Below are positions 1 through 13,038 of a stretch of 64,000 bases of DNA, piece by piece. The position numbers and the translations under genes are program-made. Below the pieces are notes generated by a model. The model was not told the origin of the DNA. It saw only the letters and a list, made by a program, of their open reading frames with translations, and searched no databases. Where the stretch lies: positions 405,695-469,694 of the forward strand of contig MSJH02000810.1 in assembly GCA_001931875.2 (NCBI GenBank), read 5' to 3'. The DNA comes from Byssochlamys sp. IMV 00236. Taxonomy: Eukaryota > Ascomycota > Eurotiomycetes > Eurotiales > Thermoascaceae. Positions within the stretch are counted from its first letter, which is position 1. Every line of letters starts with the position of its first letter.

Positions 1-779
1 CGATCCCGACATGAGCTGTTCAACATTAAAGGACTTCGACGTCTCAACGATCGAATTGGCAACGATGCGGGATTCGATTACGGACATCAAGACAGAAGCT
101 CGCCTGACTTTCAGCCAACCCACCTGTGCAATTTGTCTGGATGACTTTGTTCCCGGGTCGTCTGTCGTCCGTGAGCTCCCTTGCGCGCACATCTTCCACC
201 CAGAGTGCATCGACGCTTTCCTGATGCAAAACAGCAGTCTTTGTCCAATGTGCAAGAAGAGTGTCCTTCCGCCAGATTTCTGCCCGACACAAGTAACCAA
301 CCTCATGGTTCGTCGCGAACGGTTACTGAGAAGAGCACATCGACTTCATGAAAGCGACAGGACAAGAAATGCCCGTACGCGGAGGAGCAACTCTGTATCC
401 GGAATTTTCCTGCATCCTCGATCCACTGGGTCTTTCATATTCTTCGCCGGCAGCCAACCCTCACTTGACGAACTCAGCCATTATACCACAAGGAACAGGA
501 GACCGGCACGCTCTCCGCTTTCTAGGCAGAATACCACGGCCGAAGCAAGTCAGCTTTCTTCAAGGCGGACCAGCGTCGCATCATCTCGAGACCGGCAGGA
601 AGCTATGCGAATGAGGGCTGTAGCCCTGCTCGGTAATCCTGTCGGGTCCGAAGAGGAGGAAAGAGAGCAGCAGGAAAACCTGCCTCGGTGTAAGTGTGCT
701 TGGACGTGTTTAAAGCCTAGTTGGCTAACTGTGGAATCTCCCAGGGCGCAAAGTAATGAACAGAACACTGGGTTTCTAA
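1..779 (+). CDS. RING-H2 zinc-finger protein, probable E3 ubiquitin ligase (5' end outside window)
   Basis: Model: exons 1-689 and 745-779. The reading frame is open back to base 2, so the start probably lies upstream; the first ATG in the window is at 11. Counting from that ATG, residues 39-81 hold a complete C3H2C3 RING: C39-x2-C42, C58-x-H60, H63-x2-C66 and C78-x2-C81. RING-H2 domains bind two zinc ions and recruit a ubiquitin-charged E2, so a ubiquitin ligase role is inferred from the family. The rest is Ser/Arg-rich and low complexity. A 55-nt intron (donor GTAAGT at 690, acceptor CCCAG at 744) gives a short last exon and a stop at 777-779; without splicing the frame would run to 829. 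Any membrane or substrate-binding part would be in the missing N-terminus, so the substrate is unknown. Confidence 0.8.
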
Positions 780-1472
780 TCAACCTTGATACCCAGTCGA
801 ATGTTTGCAAGCGAGAAGGCCAACGGTAGGTATGATTGAGCAGCATTGGGACCGGCGCAAGCTCGACTATCTTTCTTGTCATGGAGTTGTGATACCCTAT
901 GTTGGACATATTTTGATATACTTTGAGATATGATATTAGCGATGTTTTAATGCATAAAAGGTCAATTTTCATCTACGTGACTTGGCCGTCATTCGGGGAA
1001 TGTCTCTTGAATTATGCTCCCAGTAAAGGGCGAGCATGGCCTTCTATCATTGCCTGCTCGCTGACATTTTCCGGCTCAACTCGATGTATAGTAGGCATCC
1101 GCGACGTGTTCTATCCCATGGTAGTACAGACGTTGTAGTCTACCAGGTCTCGAAACTATAGTGCCTGCAGGGATTATACATGGCTCTTGCATTTGTCTTC
1201 CATCGACCACTGCCACATAGCTTGTAGTGGGTTTCAGCTCCACATTAGACAGCAGCATACGATGGTGTTGTTTCCCGCCTGGAAAAGTCGACTGCCGCAT
1301 ACAGAGCACGAACGATGTGTGTGTATGCTCCCTGAGAGATAGGAAATGGCCTCATGTCGCAGTCTTCGAAAGAGCCGCGGCTCTTCGCAACTCATCCGCC
1401 CAGGGACTAAGTAGCACTGGCCCAAGATCCAATCTCTTTCAAACATAAGAAGAGAGAAACTCGTAAAGCCTC
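780..1472. other. intergenic, convergent 3' ends
   Basis: This stretch lies between the stop of the RING gene and the stop of the FRG1-like gene. It probably holds both 3' UTRs. I see no gene, tRNA or repeat in it. Confidence 0.6.
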
Positions 1473-2512
1473 TCACGAAGCAAACTTATCATGCTTCCCC
1501 CTTACCCTAACATCCAGCACCTCTTCATGAAAATTCCCCTCTCTCCTCGCCCTCTTCAACCTCTTCACCTCATGATCCTCTAACCTTCTACCGACCGCCT
1601 CTTCCAGCTCTCGTCGACTAATCTTCTCCCTCGCCTTGCTCTCCTTGGACGCTTTCACTCTCGGCTTAAAGCGCGCTTGCATCCGGACGCGAAAACTCGT
1701 CTCGAAACCGAGCGTCTTTGCGTCTCCGCGGACTTCGACCTTTGACGAGGAGCCTTTTCTGCTTGTGCCTTCTTCATCCTCCTTGACGGATAGGAACGTT
1801 TCAGAGTCTCCACCGACGGTCTGGAAGGAAAATAGACCCGGTGTGTCGGGCGCAGGAAGGATACGGAATGATTCGAACGGTGAGATGGCTGCTGATGTGG
1901 CGCTGAGGATGCCGTATTTATCACAACTGAGATATCTAAAAGACACACAAGAAGCAAACAGTTAATTTCTCTCTTCCTTTTTCCCCCTTTTCTCGTCGCG
2001 TAAATTCCTGCCTCTCATCTATCCCCATCTTCTCTTCCAAATACAAAACACTCCAGTGGTAAAACAGAAAAAAAANNNNNNNNNNNNNNNNNNNNCAAAA
2101 CTCACCTCCCATGATGTCCCTTAAAACTCACCCCCTCACTCCCCGCCACTTTAGTCGCGACCCAAACCTGCCTAACATCATGCGGCTCCGCCGTCGCAGG
2201 ATCACCCTCGATCAAATTCTCCAACTCAGAAACAAACACCTTCCCATTCGCATCGCACGCGACACACGACGGTTTACTCGATGGTAAGACAATGATCACG
2301 GGTCCGGAAATATCCGTCGGGACGTCTGCAGAAACCCAACTTGTGTCTTCGGCGTTTTCGTCCTCGGCGGGGCCTGCGCTGCCTGTGGTGGTTGTGAGGG
2401 CTGATGATGATGATGGGTCGGATTTGATCCGTCGTTGAGTGGGATCGGTGTCGTCGGTGCGGTGTTTGCGCTTTTTGGGCTTGTCGCCTTTGAATGTGAG
2501 TGGTTTTACCAT
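1473..2512 (-). CDS. FRG1-like family protein
   Basis: Model: exons 2512-2106 and 1935-1473, 289 aa; the intron (1936-2105) contains the assembly gap. The joined sequence reads GHHGRYLSCDKYG across the junction, a hallmark of the FRG1 family (beta-trefoil/fascin-like fold; nuclear and nucleolar, linked to pre-mRNA splicing and actin binding in animals). The N-terminus is basic (KPKKRKHR), fitting nuclear import, then a Ser/Thr/Asp-rich linker, the trefoil core from about residue 75, and a highly charged Lys/Arg/Glu tail typical of the family. Human FRG1 is 258 aa, so the length fits. Donor GTGAGT and acceptor TTTTAG are standard. The gap lies inside the intron and should not affect the protein, although the true intron length is uncertain. 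Confidence 0.85.
2076..2095. other. assembly gap (20 N)
   Basis: Twenty consecutive N follow an A-rich run inside the FRG1-like intron. This looks like a scaffold join or an unresolved homopolymer. Confidence 0.99.
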
Positions 2513-3517
2513 CTTTTTTTTTCAGTGCAGTGAGAGAGAGAGAGAGAGATTGATTAATTGCAATTGATGGTGAGGATCGTTGAAGCTATTAACTAGCAGT
2601 TCCAGCTGGGTTGGAAGTTAGCTAGTTAGCTAGGGTAGTTTAGGTGGATGCGATGATGTAGGAGGGTCGTTCGGGCGGTGTAAATTACGGTAATTTATGA
2701 ACTCGATCTCTGGGTTTCTATATTACGTGACGAATACGGTAACTATATAATACTGAGAATTGTCTCTCAAACTAATATATCCCACTTTCTATTCTGGGAA
2801 TCGAATTGTCGAATATATATATATATAAGATCACTTCATCACCGCTGTAGCCGTGAACGGGCTCCACATTCCGTCCGTTATGAGTATGGATGATGGATGT
2901 AGTGTATGTACATGTAGATGTCAGCTATCAGTCAATGGATAACTCTAGAATTCCTGATGCGACACGCATATAGATATATCCGATATTTTTCCGCACATCT
3001 GTGCTGTCTGCTAATGGAAATAAAAATAATCACACTGGTTGATTCATCCGACGCTATGGTCTACCCCAGTTCCGTTCCAAGGTTGATAATTCGGATGTTC
3101 CCGAAGTTGATTGTTATCAGTTAATCATGGGCGGAATGAAAAATTCCCAGTCAGGACGGATATATTACGCATTCGATCGAGTTATTATTATTAGTTACCC
3201 AGCTGTTCGCACTTTACCTTGGGGGAAAGCGATCGGCAATCAAGTCGCAGCAGAAGGCGTCACCGGGCGGTAAGCTTTCGTCAAGGTCCTCGTTTCCCCA
3301 CGCTATACCAATATATAAGTTATCTATCTCCCTATCTACCCTTGCTAGCTCTACGAGGGAAAAAGAACCATCTGATGAACTGATGAACTGTCAATTTTTG
3401 TCTCTGTATTGGAACTATCAATCGTGTCGCTTTTATTAGACATAGCTCATTAATCGTCTACGTGACTTTCATAACCTGAAAGGGTCTATTTCCCCCCGTC
3501 TAAAAGATCTCTCCCGT
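2513..3517. other. intergenic: FRG1-like promoter and dehydrogenase 3' flank
   Basis: About 1 kb that should hold the promoter of the FRG1-like gene (minus strand) and the 3' UTR of the dehydrogenase. A GA dinucleotide repeat at about 2530-2549 and a short TA run near 2813-2826 are the only structure I see. Confidence 0.5.
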
Positions 3518-5194
3518 CTAGTCAAAGGTGATAGCAGCCTTGATGGCGCTCTTGTTCTTCATCGCCTGCAGGCACTCCTTCCACTGCTCGATCTTGAACA
3601 CCTTGTTCACAATGCCGTTGACCTTGACCTTGCCGGAATCGAGGTAGTCAATGGCAGCAGGGAACTTGTACACCTCGGAGAAACTACCAAGGATGGTGAT
3701 CTCGTCACCGACTACGGAAAACCAACCGTCAGTATGGCACACTAATAACCGGGAGCTCATCTAAAACTTACAGATCTTGCTCGGGGGCCAGGAGACACGG
3801 TCCTTGTTGGCATAGACACCATAGACGACCAGCTTACCGCCGCGACGGCAGTAGTTGATGGCGTCTTCCAGGATCTTGACGCTACCGGTGGCCTCAACGA
3901 CAATGTCGAAGCCATACGGGTTCTCGGCCTTCAGCTTCTCGAACTGAGCACTGGGGTCCTGACGGGACAGCGCGACGTATTCGTCACCAGCACCCAGGGA
4001 CTTGGCCAGGTCCATTTTGAGACCCTCAGGGGCCGCGACAACCACATGGCAACCGCCGTTCTGACGGAGCATCTGAGCAAGGATCTATGTCCCTATTAAC
4101 ATATGCGCTTTTGAGAACAGAGTTATGTGACCTACCAGACCGGTGGGACCGGCACCGAAGAGAAGGACGCTGGAGCCCATCTTGGGAGCGATCTTGTCGA
4201 GACCGTGAGCGGCGCAGGAGGCCGGCTCCAGCAGGGTGGCATCGACGTCGGAGAGGTTCTTGATCTTGAAGACACGGCCAGCTACTCACTTGTCAGATCC
4301 GGCCGACCATGTCGAGAAGCACGCCAGCTTACCAGGATAGGCGCAGTACTCGGCAAAACCGCCGTTCATGGTGACACCGTGGGCTTCGAAATGCTCGCAC
4401 ATCAGTTCCTCACCACGGCGGCAGTAGAAGCACTCGCCGCAAAGCTCCGAGTTGTCTGCAACAACGCGGTCTCCGAGCTGGAAGCCCTTCACCTTGGGGC
4501 CAGTGGCAGCAACGACACCGACAGTCTCGTGGCCTAGAGGGCAGGTTAGGACTTGTCTGTCGACGCTCTCATATGGATCTAATGCATACCAGGAATGAGA
4601 GGGAACTGCGAATCATCAGTACTGTGACACGACCAAAACAGGTACCTGAGTGTACTACGTACCTTGGCAAGGAACTCTCCCTCATGGATGTGCAGATCAG
4701 TGCCGCAGACGCCGCAGGCCTTGACCTTGATCTGTTCAAACGGTCAACGCGTATCAGTGATCGTGTCGTCCAGGAATTGAGAGAGCCAGGGGAGCCATAC
4801 CAGGACATCGTTGTCACGCAGAGTGGGGAGCGGAACCTCGACAACGTCAAAGACCTCAGGCTTCTCGTATCTATGGCAAGGAAACTCTGGTGTCAGCTAT
4901 GGCTACACATGATCATACGACTGCTTCCACCTGGCCCCTGCTGGGATGAGACGTGGCGGGCAAGGATGTCGCATCTCTGGTGACTGAGTCGCCAGGGAGT
5001 ACAGCCTCTCTGAGATGCAGGGACAGTTTCCCAAACCACTGTGGACTGTGCCAGCTGTTCCTCCCCAATGCCATCACCAACCGGTATCCGGGTTCCAGCG
5101 CGAATGGATCGTATGAGAGGGATGCCAGCAGAGAAGATTGCACTCACCTGAGAGCCTTCATGGTCTTGGGCAGGTTACCAGCGTTGCCAGCCAT
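3518..5194 (-). CDS. zinc-dependent medium-chain alcohol/polyol dehydrogenase (sorbitol/arabinitol dehydrogenase-like)
   Basis: Model, 351 aa in eight exons: 5194-5148, 4870-4801, 4731-4663, 4605-4590, 4533-4333, 4281-4136, 4084-3772, 3711-3518. All introns are GT-AG and the total is 352 codons. Residues around [10 protein letters not shown] (catalytic zinc Cys), PGHETVG (His-Glu) and the structural-zinc set C-x2-C-x2-C-x7-C in the [17 protein letters not shown] region identify a zinc MDR enzyme; GAGPTGL is the Rossmann nucleotide-binding motif. The family oxidises polyols or secondary alcohols with NAD(P); the exact substrate cannot be read from sequence, and arabinitol, sorbitol and threonine dehydrogenases are all relatives. 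The fourth exon is only 16 nt and supplies FPLIP before the GHE motif, so it is essential. The first intron (4871-5147, 277 nt) is unusually long. Confidence 0.9.
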
Positions 5195-7161
5195 GGTGTC
5201 GGATTAAATATTATTAGAGTACAATGGGATATCAGACTGTTGTGGTTGCTTGTTGACAGGGCGTCGGTTGTGTTGCTGCGGAAGTATGAAAGCCAGAAAG
5301 GTCAAAGCTGTGGACTGAGGACGAATTGTCAGAGACAGGGCTCACTGTCAAGGGATACTAGAAGCGACAAGACAAGAGAATAATATAACTTCTCCAGAGC
5401 CTCCTCGGCGTGGAAGGAGACAGAAGGCCAGCGAGCATCCAAGTCGCTGGGGGAGAGAAAGTGGGGGAGCCAGCAGGAAGCAATGAGGCGGGATGAAGCC
5501 GTGCGTCATGTGCCGCCACCAAAACAACTAATAATAACTGTCTGGTCCAAATGCTGCCCCCCCTGGCTGTCAGACTGCTTGACAAAAGGACGACAAAAAG
5601 ACGAATCGAGGACATCTTGCAGATGACACTTAGTCTCTTCCATTGAATTGGCATCCTCTTCCTCCTCCGTCAATCCCCCCGTCTTCTATCGGATCACGAT
5701 GTCATCTTATCTCACCGTACCGGTCTCGAACGGTTTCCCCAGATCTGACACTTTGCTCTCTCTAGCGGTTTCCACGCTCTACCCTAGCGTACTCTCCACG
5801 ATGCGCTACCGGAGTCAATCGGGTTAGTCGACCAGCGACAAATGCCTCGACCAAAGCTGATCTCCCAGGCTCTCAGTTAGTTCGTTCGGCGAGTTCCGTG
5901 CCCCTCCTCACAGCCCACCTCTGATCGGGTTCCTGATGGAAAGACCGGAGGACTATTGCAGTCGCTTCCACTCTTTGGCTATCTTCGTGCCGTACGCCAG
6001 TGAATCAATATCGTATTCTATACTGGTATTTCCATTGGGAATCCCCTTTGGAACGGTAGAAATGACATAAGGGAGCATCGCGCAAATCGCCCAGGCGCCG
6101 TTGTTTCCCGTTCTTGATGCGACGGATAACTGTATAGAGTATACGTACGTACTCCCACTGAACGCATAATCGGGGTCCCTGGAATCAATCAACGAAGCGA
6201 GCCACGTTGATCCCGTTCCTTGTCTAGCTCCTCGTCATCCATTGAACGAAAAAAAACAAGGTCGGTATTCCCCTCCACTCCCACTTGTGCAGTAAGTATG
6301 TACAACCTCGAGTCGAAGTCCCAATTTCAAAATGGATGGACTAAACTAGACAACAAACTTCGACACTGGAAGGAATTCACTCACTCACCGCTCTATCAGC
6401 CATCCGCCATCATCCTTCAATAAGTAATCGTAGACCACGCATCCCTCAGGCCATTCTAACATCTAGGACCATAGAAAAAGCCTTCGCTGCAGATAAGCTG
6501 CATGCAGACGCCCATGTGATCTATAGTAGTACCCCAGTAACATTTGTTCAATGGATGAGAGTTAAACAGATAATTTTTCTTTTTCTTTTTTCCCGACACC
6601 GGTATCCTCGCTATATGGAAATATGGAAATAAAAAAGCGTTCAGCAACTATACGGATATTAATTGATGGTTTATACTAGTACATAGGAAGTGGGAAGTAG
6701 ATAAGACAAACCGCTGACGCAGCAATAGACGCTTCTGGGGTATTCAGCAGGGCCTGGATGATGAATAAGTAGTTACTAGAAGTTAGCTAGATTCCAGTCA
6801 TCCCGGATATTAAGCAAGAAAAAAGATTCTACTACCTCGACCCAATATCTTATATATTCTGCACAGCTAGTTATCTGCTTCCATGATCTCTTAGTTCGAC
6901 ACAATACCCATCACCGTACTACTTAAGACCAGCGTCAATCCCATAAAAGCTTTACGAAGAAGATATCAGGTGAGAAAATCTGTTTTGAAACGAAAAAAAA
7001 AGAACAGAGCTCGTGTATGGCTGTTCATTGCTAGAGCTCGCTAACGATATCTCGCTACTGTCCCAAATACACATGGGGTATTCTATCCACGTACCCATTC
7101 CTGGCCCTGCAATATCCTGGCGCCCATAAAGCAAAACAACCCTGAACACGTAACTAGATCA
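5195..7161. other. intergenic: dehydrogenase promoter and HECT gene 3' flank
   Basis: About 2 kb upstream of the dehydrogenase and downstream of the HECT ligase, both on the minus strand. Only short open frames without ATG starts or recognisable domains occur. Pyrimidine-rich stretches near 5630-5690 could belong to the dehydrogenase promoter. Confidence 0.5.
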
Positions 7162-10100
7162 TCATTTCAAACCGAATCCTTCACTGTTGTCCACTGCGCT
7201 CCACAGTTTAGCCGCTAGTTTCTGCTTCGTCGGATACTGATACAGTCCCAGCATGTTGAAACACGTCCGCGCCGTCGGATATCTCTGCACGTCGTCTCCC
7301 AGGCACGAGAGACGGATCGTCAAGTTGGTAGCTCCCATCGCCGGGATGCGATCGCTGCCCGTGATGAACGAGAGCAGCCTTCTCTGCGCCTTGGCATCCG
7401 CACCCATGAAGAGCTCCCAGAACCACTGTACTACTGGCTCATTCTCAGGGCGGGGATTCGCCCAATTGTCGTAGTGAGCAACCGCACGGAGAGACGCAAC
7501 GTCCAGAGGCTCGTCCGATCCTCGCACCAACAGCTCAATCTCCTCCGGTCGGAAAAGAGACAAGGCATTGCCGGCGCACACGGTAAAGAAACCTCGCTTG
7601 AACGGCTCAAATTGCCTTGCGGTCGCGATATCAAGCATATAGTGGACGTACAGGTCCACGAATTCCCGCCGGTTGGAATTCGTAACCGGCTTCCGCTCGC
7701 CTCCAGGGCACAGCGGGATCTCGAGAATCTCGCCGTAGCGATCCACCTGGGCCACAAAGTCATGGCAGAATGTCTCCTGCACATCGCCATCATACTCCAG
7801 GAGACCTCGTAGGCCTTTAGCTAAGGACGGCCGGTATTGCTCCAAGTCATCTAGTGTACATCTATACGTCGAACGCGAAGTCGAGGTAGCAGGCCCGTTC
7901 GATGGTGGTGCTGATGCAAGAAGCTTCTTGAACGCAAAAGGCGGCAAGGCGATATCGAGGATAGTCGAATTGTATATAGCCAATCCTAGAAGTACGCCGA
8001 CCAGGAAGAACTGCTCCGAAGATTCGAAGCAGTAGGGGTTGAAATAGCAGAATTGTGACTCCTCATCGTAAAGGAAAAGTCCTGAAAGAAGCTGTCAGTT
8101 GACCGTCTGCGAGAATAACCAGGGACAGAGAACACACCATGATTGGGGTCAAAGACCTCTCTTACGAGGAGTAAAAACCACTCTTTGCGAAGACCTCCAG
8201 CATCCACTCCCTCTTCGCCGAGGAACTCGATACGTAGGCCCTTCTTGACCTCTTCCAGGCCGCCACCTATCACTTCGCTGACACGACGCAAACTGTCCTC
8301 GATGAGACAGTCTCTACGGACTTTGAAAACCAGGTACTGGCTCACGGCTTTGCGGCTGAGTATACTATCGAAGAAAGCTTCCCGCGCTTTTACTTCCATC
8401 TGTCGACGGGCATCGTGTTCCAGGATATGTATCTTGGCCCAAATACTGAGGAAGAAAGGGTATTGACAGAAGGAAAACTTCCCACTGCGTGATTCCCATG
8501 CTTCGAAATCAGCCACGAGATCTGAATAATCGAGGAGAGTATTATAAAAAGAACTAATAGGAATCTTCTGGCCACGACTCTGCGCGTTGCCTCGGGCAAT
8601 GAGACCAGCATTTGATCGGCCATCAGCAAAAACGGCGTCTTGCTTTCGAGAAAAACTGGAATTATTCGCTGCAAACAGGAGCGACATCACCCTAGCGGCG
8701 GCCTTGATCTGCCAATCCTCTCCGTAGACTACCGGCTTAGGACCACTATCATTCTTTTGTTTCGATTGATTCCTTCCGCTAAGCGCAGCATGCAGTTGAG
8801 CAGCCGTATTCCCAATGGGACCAGGCAAAGTGGGGATTAACCCATTGTCGTCTTTAGAAGACTCGCTTCGTTGTTTTCCATGTTGGCGCATGAGACGGTA
8901 CGTCACAAAACCACCGACAAGGTCCACTGTCCTCTGGAATTGACCTTCAGAGAAACGGGAAAACCACAATACCAGGTAGTGATGGCACTCATTCGGTAGA
9001 TTTGATATCAATCCCAAGATCCTCTTTATGATGCCTGAGTGATTGCCTGGCCCACTCGTTCTCGGTCTTCTAGGGGCAGCCACTCCGCGAGGTGAACGGT
9101 TATCTGAAGGATATGCGTTATTGCCCCTTGGCCTTGATGGCTGCCCTTCAGTCCTCGAGGGCGGTGCTGGCGTGGCCGAAGGTCGTCTGAACGAAGAAGA
9201 AGACGAGTATAACAGTGGATTCGCCAGAAGTATCAGCAAGAACCTGGTATCCTCCGGAGTCTTCAGGGGCTGTCTTGGCCGCTTGAGGACACTCTCTGTT
9301 GCTTTCAGAAGCGTCCTCTGAGCATGCAAACGGGCCTCAGTGATCTCTCTTTCTATCACGTCTAGCTCTATTGTGTCCCATCTCTTACTTCCGGATGACC
9401 TTCGATCAGTGTTCGTGTCTCCTAGCGTCATCATCGACCACTTCTCATGCCAGGATTCCCCCGCACTCAGTACGGTTCGGTACCACTCTGCAAGCTCTGC
9501 CCAGTCGATTCGAGGCGTTCTCGGAGAAACGCTGTGTCTGGGCGGGTCCGGAGATCTGTCTCGTTTCGCGTCGTTCACTTCGCCTCGTCGGACGCGCTGA
9601 CCTAACCACCACGTAGAGTTCTCTGCAACATCTCCGAGAAGCAGAGTCTTGGCATCTGGCTCGAACATTGCGGGATCAGGTAGAGGGTTTAGCGTCGGGT
9701 TCTGCTCCGTTTTTACTCGTTGTGCGGGGGCTTCATGAGTAGTCTGAGAATAGGAGCGTGCAGTATAGAATGAGTTGCTGAGGCATTCACAGCCTCTAAA
9801 GCATGATATAATATAGTCCTCAAGCGGCCGGAAGATCAATGGGCGATTGTCTGACGGCCCCCTCGGTGAGGTCTCGTTTGCTGAGTGACCTGCTCCCCTT
9901 GGTGAACGATCCCTCCCGGGCACAGCAGGGATGTCAGAACTCGAACGATTCTTCCTGCGCAGGTGTCGCCTCTCAGCATCGGCGGCATATGGCGAGAGAT
10001 GTGAACGGCTTCCTTCCCCATTGCGGATATCTACGCGCTCCTTCGGTGGAGACAGATAACCACCCGAAGAGCCCCAAGTTTCCTTTGGCGACGTGGATAG

Positions 10101-10909
10101 CTGGGCATCCGGGGTAAGAAAGCGCTGATTACCCGGTGTCTCTGCCCCGCGTTCGCCGTTTGCCTGAGACAGAGGAGAGATATCGAAACGCTGACCGTTG
10201 ACACCCGTAGACGACAAGCGCGATTCGAGGATATCCAAGCGTCTCTGAAGGTAGGACGAGACGCATTGATCGACAATCCTCTTCGTCCGTTCAACAGATA
10301 TGGGGATAGCTTCAATACATTAGCTCCATCTTCAAGCTTGCCTTCTTGCACCATCGTACCTTTTCTGTGGATGCCCTTAGCCGCCGGTGCCTCAGTCCGG
10401 CCGGAAGGACCATGATGCGGAGCGTCCCCCGAGCCACGATGGGGCTCTAGATCATTGACCGTCAGACAGACAGTGCACCTGAACACCTTGACATCGCGGG
10501 GCCACTTCACGGTAGAGTCGCATGTCATGCATTTACCCGTGTGGACATCCTCTGCAGGCCCCGGCCGCTGTGACGCTTTGCGCGGACTATTCGACCTGGG
10601 ATCCGGGGCATAGGTGACGATATCATCGTCATCATCCGAATCCAAGAAATCCTGCTTCGAAACGCCCTTGCTGTTCTTCCTGTTGCCTCCTCCAAACAAC
10701 GAAGGAAACGGGTGACTGATCGAGCGGGAGTGTGAACGGCGAGCCGATGGGTGTGGAGTTTCGAAGGGGATCAGGACGGGGACATCGTTATTGACGGGTA
10801 TCGGTACCGTCCTTTCTGCAACTGGAATCGCTGATGAGACGTTCGCATGAGCAGCATTCGAGCTCGACGTCGACGGGCCCGGATGTAATCGTGACGACCA
10901 GGACGGCAT
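7162..10909 (-). CDS. hul4: HECT-type E3 ubiquitin ligase, Hul4-like
   Basis: Model: exons 10909-10360, 10309-8138 and 8081-7162, 1213 aa. The start is the ATG at 10909; the frame upstream has only a GTG. The N-terminus carries a Cys4 zinc-ribbon-like motif (C-x2-C near GKCMTCDS, C-x2-C near FRCTVC) after a low-complexity Ser/Pro region with an Asp run. A middle region with NECHHYLVLWFSRF and the C-terminal 350 residues form the HECT domain: GVDAGGLRKEWF is a typical N-lobe motif and ARTCFNMLGL holds the catalytic Cys, about residue 1181, 33 residues from the end. HECT ligases form a thioester with ubiquitin on this Cys before transfer. The overall design matches fungal Hul4 homologues. The first intron (50 nt, GTACGA donor, GCTAATG branch-like motif, GAAG acceptor) is the least certain junction. 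Confidence 0.88.
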
Positions 10910-12071
10910 ATGGACGCATTTACTTGGAGCAGACTTGAACACCCTCCAGTCATGCACAGTTCAATTGCTGAAAGTTGCAAGAAATATCGTTGATCTGTTC
11001 TCCTTCACCTCAGTCTCAGTAGAAAATCCCCCGAATTAAGATAGTTAATAAGGCCGTGTAGAGAAGAAAGGGAGATGGGGGAGCTCCAGGATCGTCTTTG
11101 TTGCTCCGCATACGCAGATGGAGGGATGTCTCAGTCGTCCCGTCTGCACCTGCCAAGGGACTAAAGAAACAAGACACAATGTCACCGAATAGCAAGAGCT
11201 AGCTGCTCGTATTTGGAGAATGCGAGGAAGAAGATGCTCCTTCGGACACAGGTACCTGCCCGTGCGTTCCCAGCTATTCCCTAGGGACCAGAAAGTGTAA
11301 CAGTATGGTCAAGTTAGCCGGCGTTCTCAGGGACTAGGAAGATCCGGGCCAGGAAGCTCGCGGAACCGGTTCTAAGGGCGGTAAGTTAACGGAAGGTAAC
11401 CATAACTCTCTATCTACCCCTACTGAGATACAGCCTGGCGATCATGTATTATTTACGGGCCGAGAGGGGGATCAACCTCAGGGAAATAAAGCTTGGACCA
11501 GCGTTTCCTGCTCGACCAATTCAGGAATGGATGCCTCTGAACAGCCTGAGGCTGTTCATTCTCTTGTTTCATGAACCCCCTTCGAGCGCCTAGTGAACTA
11601 TTTTTAGCAGCCATTCGTCAACCAGAGACGTTAGTTACTCTGCTGAGTTGCGCGTGAGTACGTGTACGCTCCGCTACTACTGCGAACCCACAGGCCTATC
11701 ACTTCACAAGTTCACCTATCCGGTTGAGTTCGATCCAAAGGCGGGGTTCTTCTCTGTTCTACAACTGTACGCATCGCTACAACGGTGATAGATAGTGTGT
11801 TAGGGTGGGAAGGATCGACCTTGGTTGGGCAGACACCCAATACTTTTTTTGAAACTCTAGCTCATTGAAAGCATCCTGGTGGCACTCCATGAGCAAAGAA
11901 ATTGATAACATTCCTTGCTGAAATATCCGATCTGAAAAGATCCTGGCATAAAGCACACGCTGGAAAAGCTCAATGACATAGTCGTAGCATTTTTTATTAT
12001 CCGGTCCAAGCACCACCATGAGAAACAGATGCCATAGCCACCACCATCCGGGGCTGGGTGACTCCTCACAC
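10910..12071. other. intergenic: HECT promoter and L15 3' flank
   Basis: About 1.2 kb between the start of the HECT gene and the stop of the L15 gene. No supportable gene, tRNA or repeat. Confidence 0.5.
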
Positions 12072-13038
12072 CTAACGGTATCTCCAGTAGCTCTGGGTGT
12101 TGTGGCGCTTCCAGGTCTTCCGGCGACCGGCGGTGGTCTTGGTGTAGCCGTGGCCCTTGTTGATACCACGGGACTTCTTGCCGGTGGCAGTGAGACCACG
12201 AGACTCGCGGTGCTGTTAAGAAATTATACGTCAGTCCTGCAATCACTAATACTGATCCAATTGTCTGATCAAAACTAACCTTGTGGACGGGCTTGACGAT
12301 CCAGTTGATGCGGGGGTCGCGGCGGATAGCCTTGTGCTGGGGGTCAACGAGGATGACCTCGTAGTACTTGTAGGTCGAGTCCTGGTTGATCCAGTAGGAG
12401 TTCAGGACGCGGAGGTTAGCAGCGTGACGGCCGACACGCTCCTCAGCAGTGGACTTCAGGGAGCGCTGGTACTTCAGCTGGTTAACACCCTGGTTGGTGG
12501 GCTTGCCTAAAATTTTCCCGTAGTGTGAGCAGTCGTTCAGAGAAGAAAACCGATCATCCAATTTTTCGAGCCTGGGAATCGCATACCGTAGGTGGCACCC
12601 TTGGGAACAGGGCGCTTGCGGCCACCACGACGGACACGGACACGGTAGATCACGTAGCCCTGCTTGGCCTTGTAACCAAGACGACGAGCCTTGTCGGGGC
12701 GCGAAGGACGGGAAGCGCGGTGGATAACATTGAGTTGACGGAGCTATATTAATGCACTCTCAGCAAAGTTCAACGAGTGTATAGCAAGACACAGCATCCA
12801 AAAAATCTGCTTCGGATTGTGTGCCACATCCACCCGCCGGCAGGTAAAGTCGAGCCCGCCCAGACAACACCACAATTAGGTATCCTATGGCAAAGCAAAC
12901 GAGTTTTCCGGCGAGTAATGCATATCAATCGGAATTTGCGAGGGGTCTCACCTCCCAGCATCGGACGCGCAGCAGGAAGCGGATCACGTCGGACTGCTTC
13001 TTCTTCTGGAGCTCTTCCACGTACTTGAGGGCACCCAT
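12072..13038 (-). CDS. rpl15: 60S ribosomal protein L15 (eL15)
   Basis: Model: exons 13038-12952, 12743-12587, 12506-12280 and 12212-12072, 203 aa, exactly the expected family size. The protein begins [15 protein letters not shown] and ends NTQSYWRYR, and includes [20 protein letters not shown] and [19 protein letters not shown], all nearly invariant in eukaryotic eL15. It is a structural component of the large cytosolic ribosomal subunit. Three coding introns are GT-AG; the first is 208 nt. An additional intron in the 5' leader appears to end directly at the ATG (see separate entry). Codon choice is strongly C-ending, as expected of a highly expressed fungal ribosomal gene. Confidence 0.97.
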
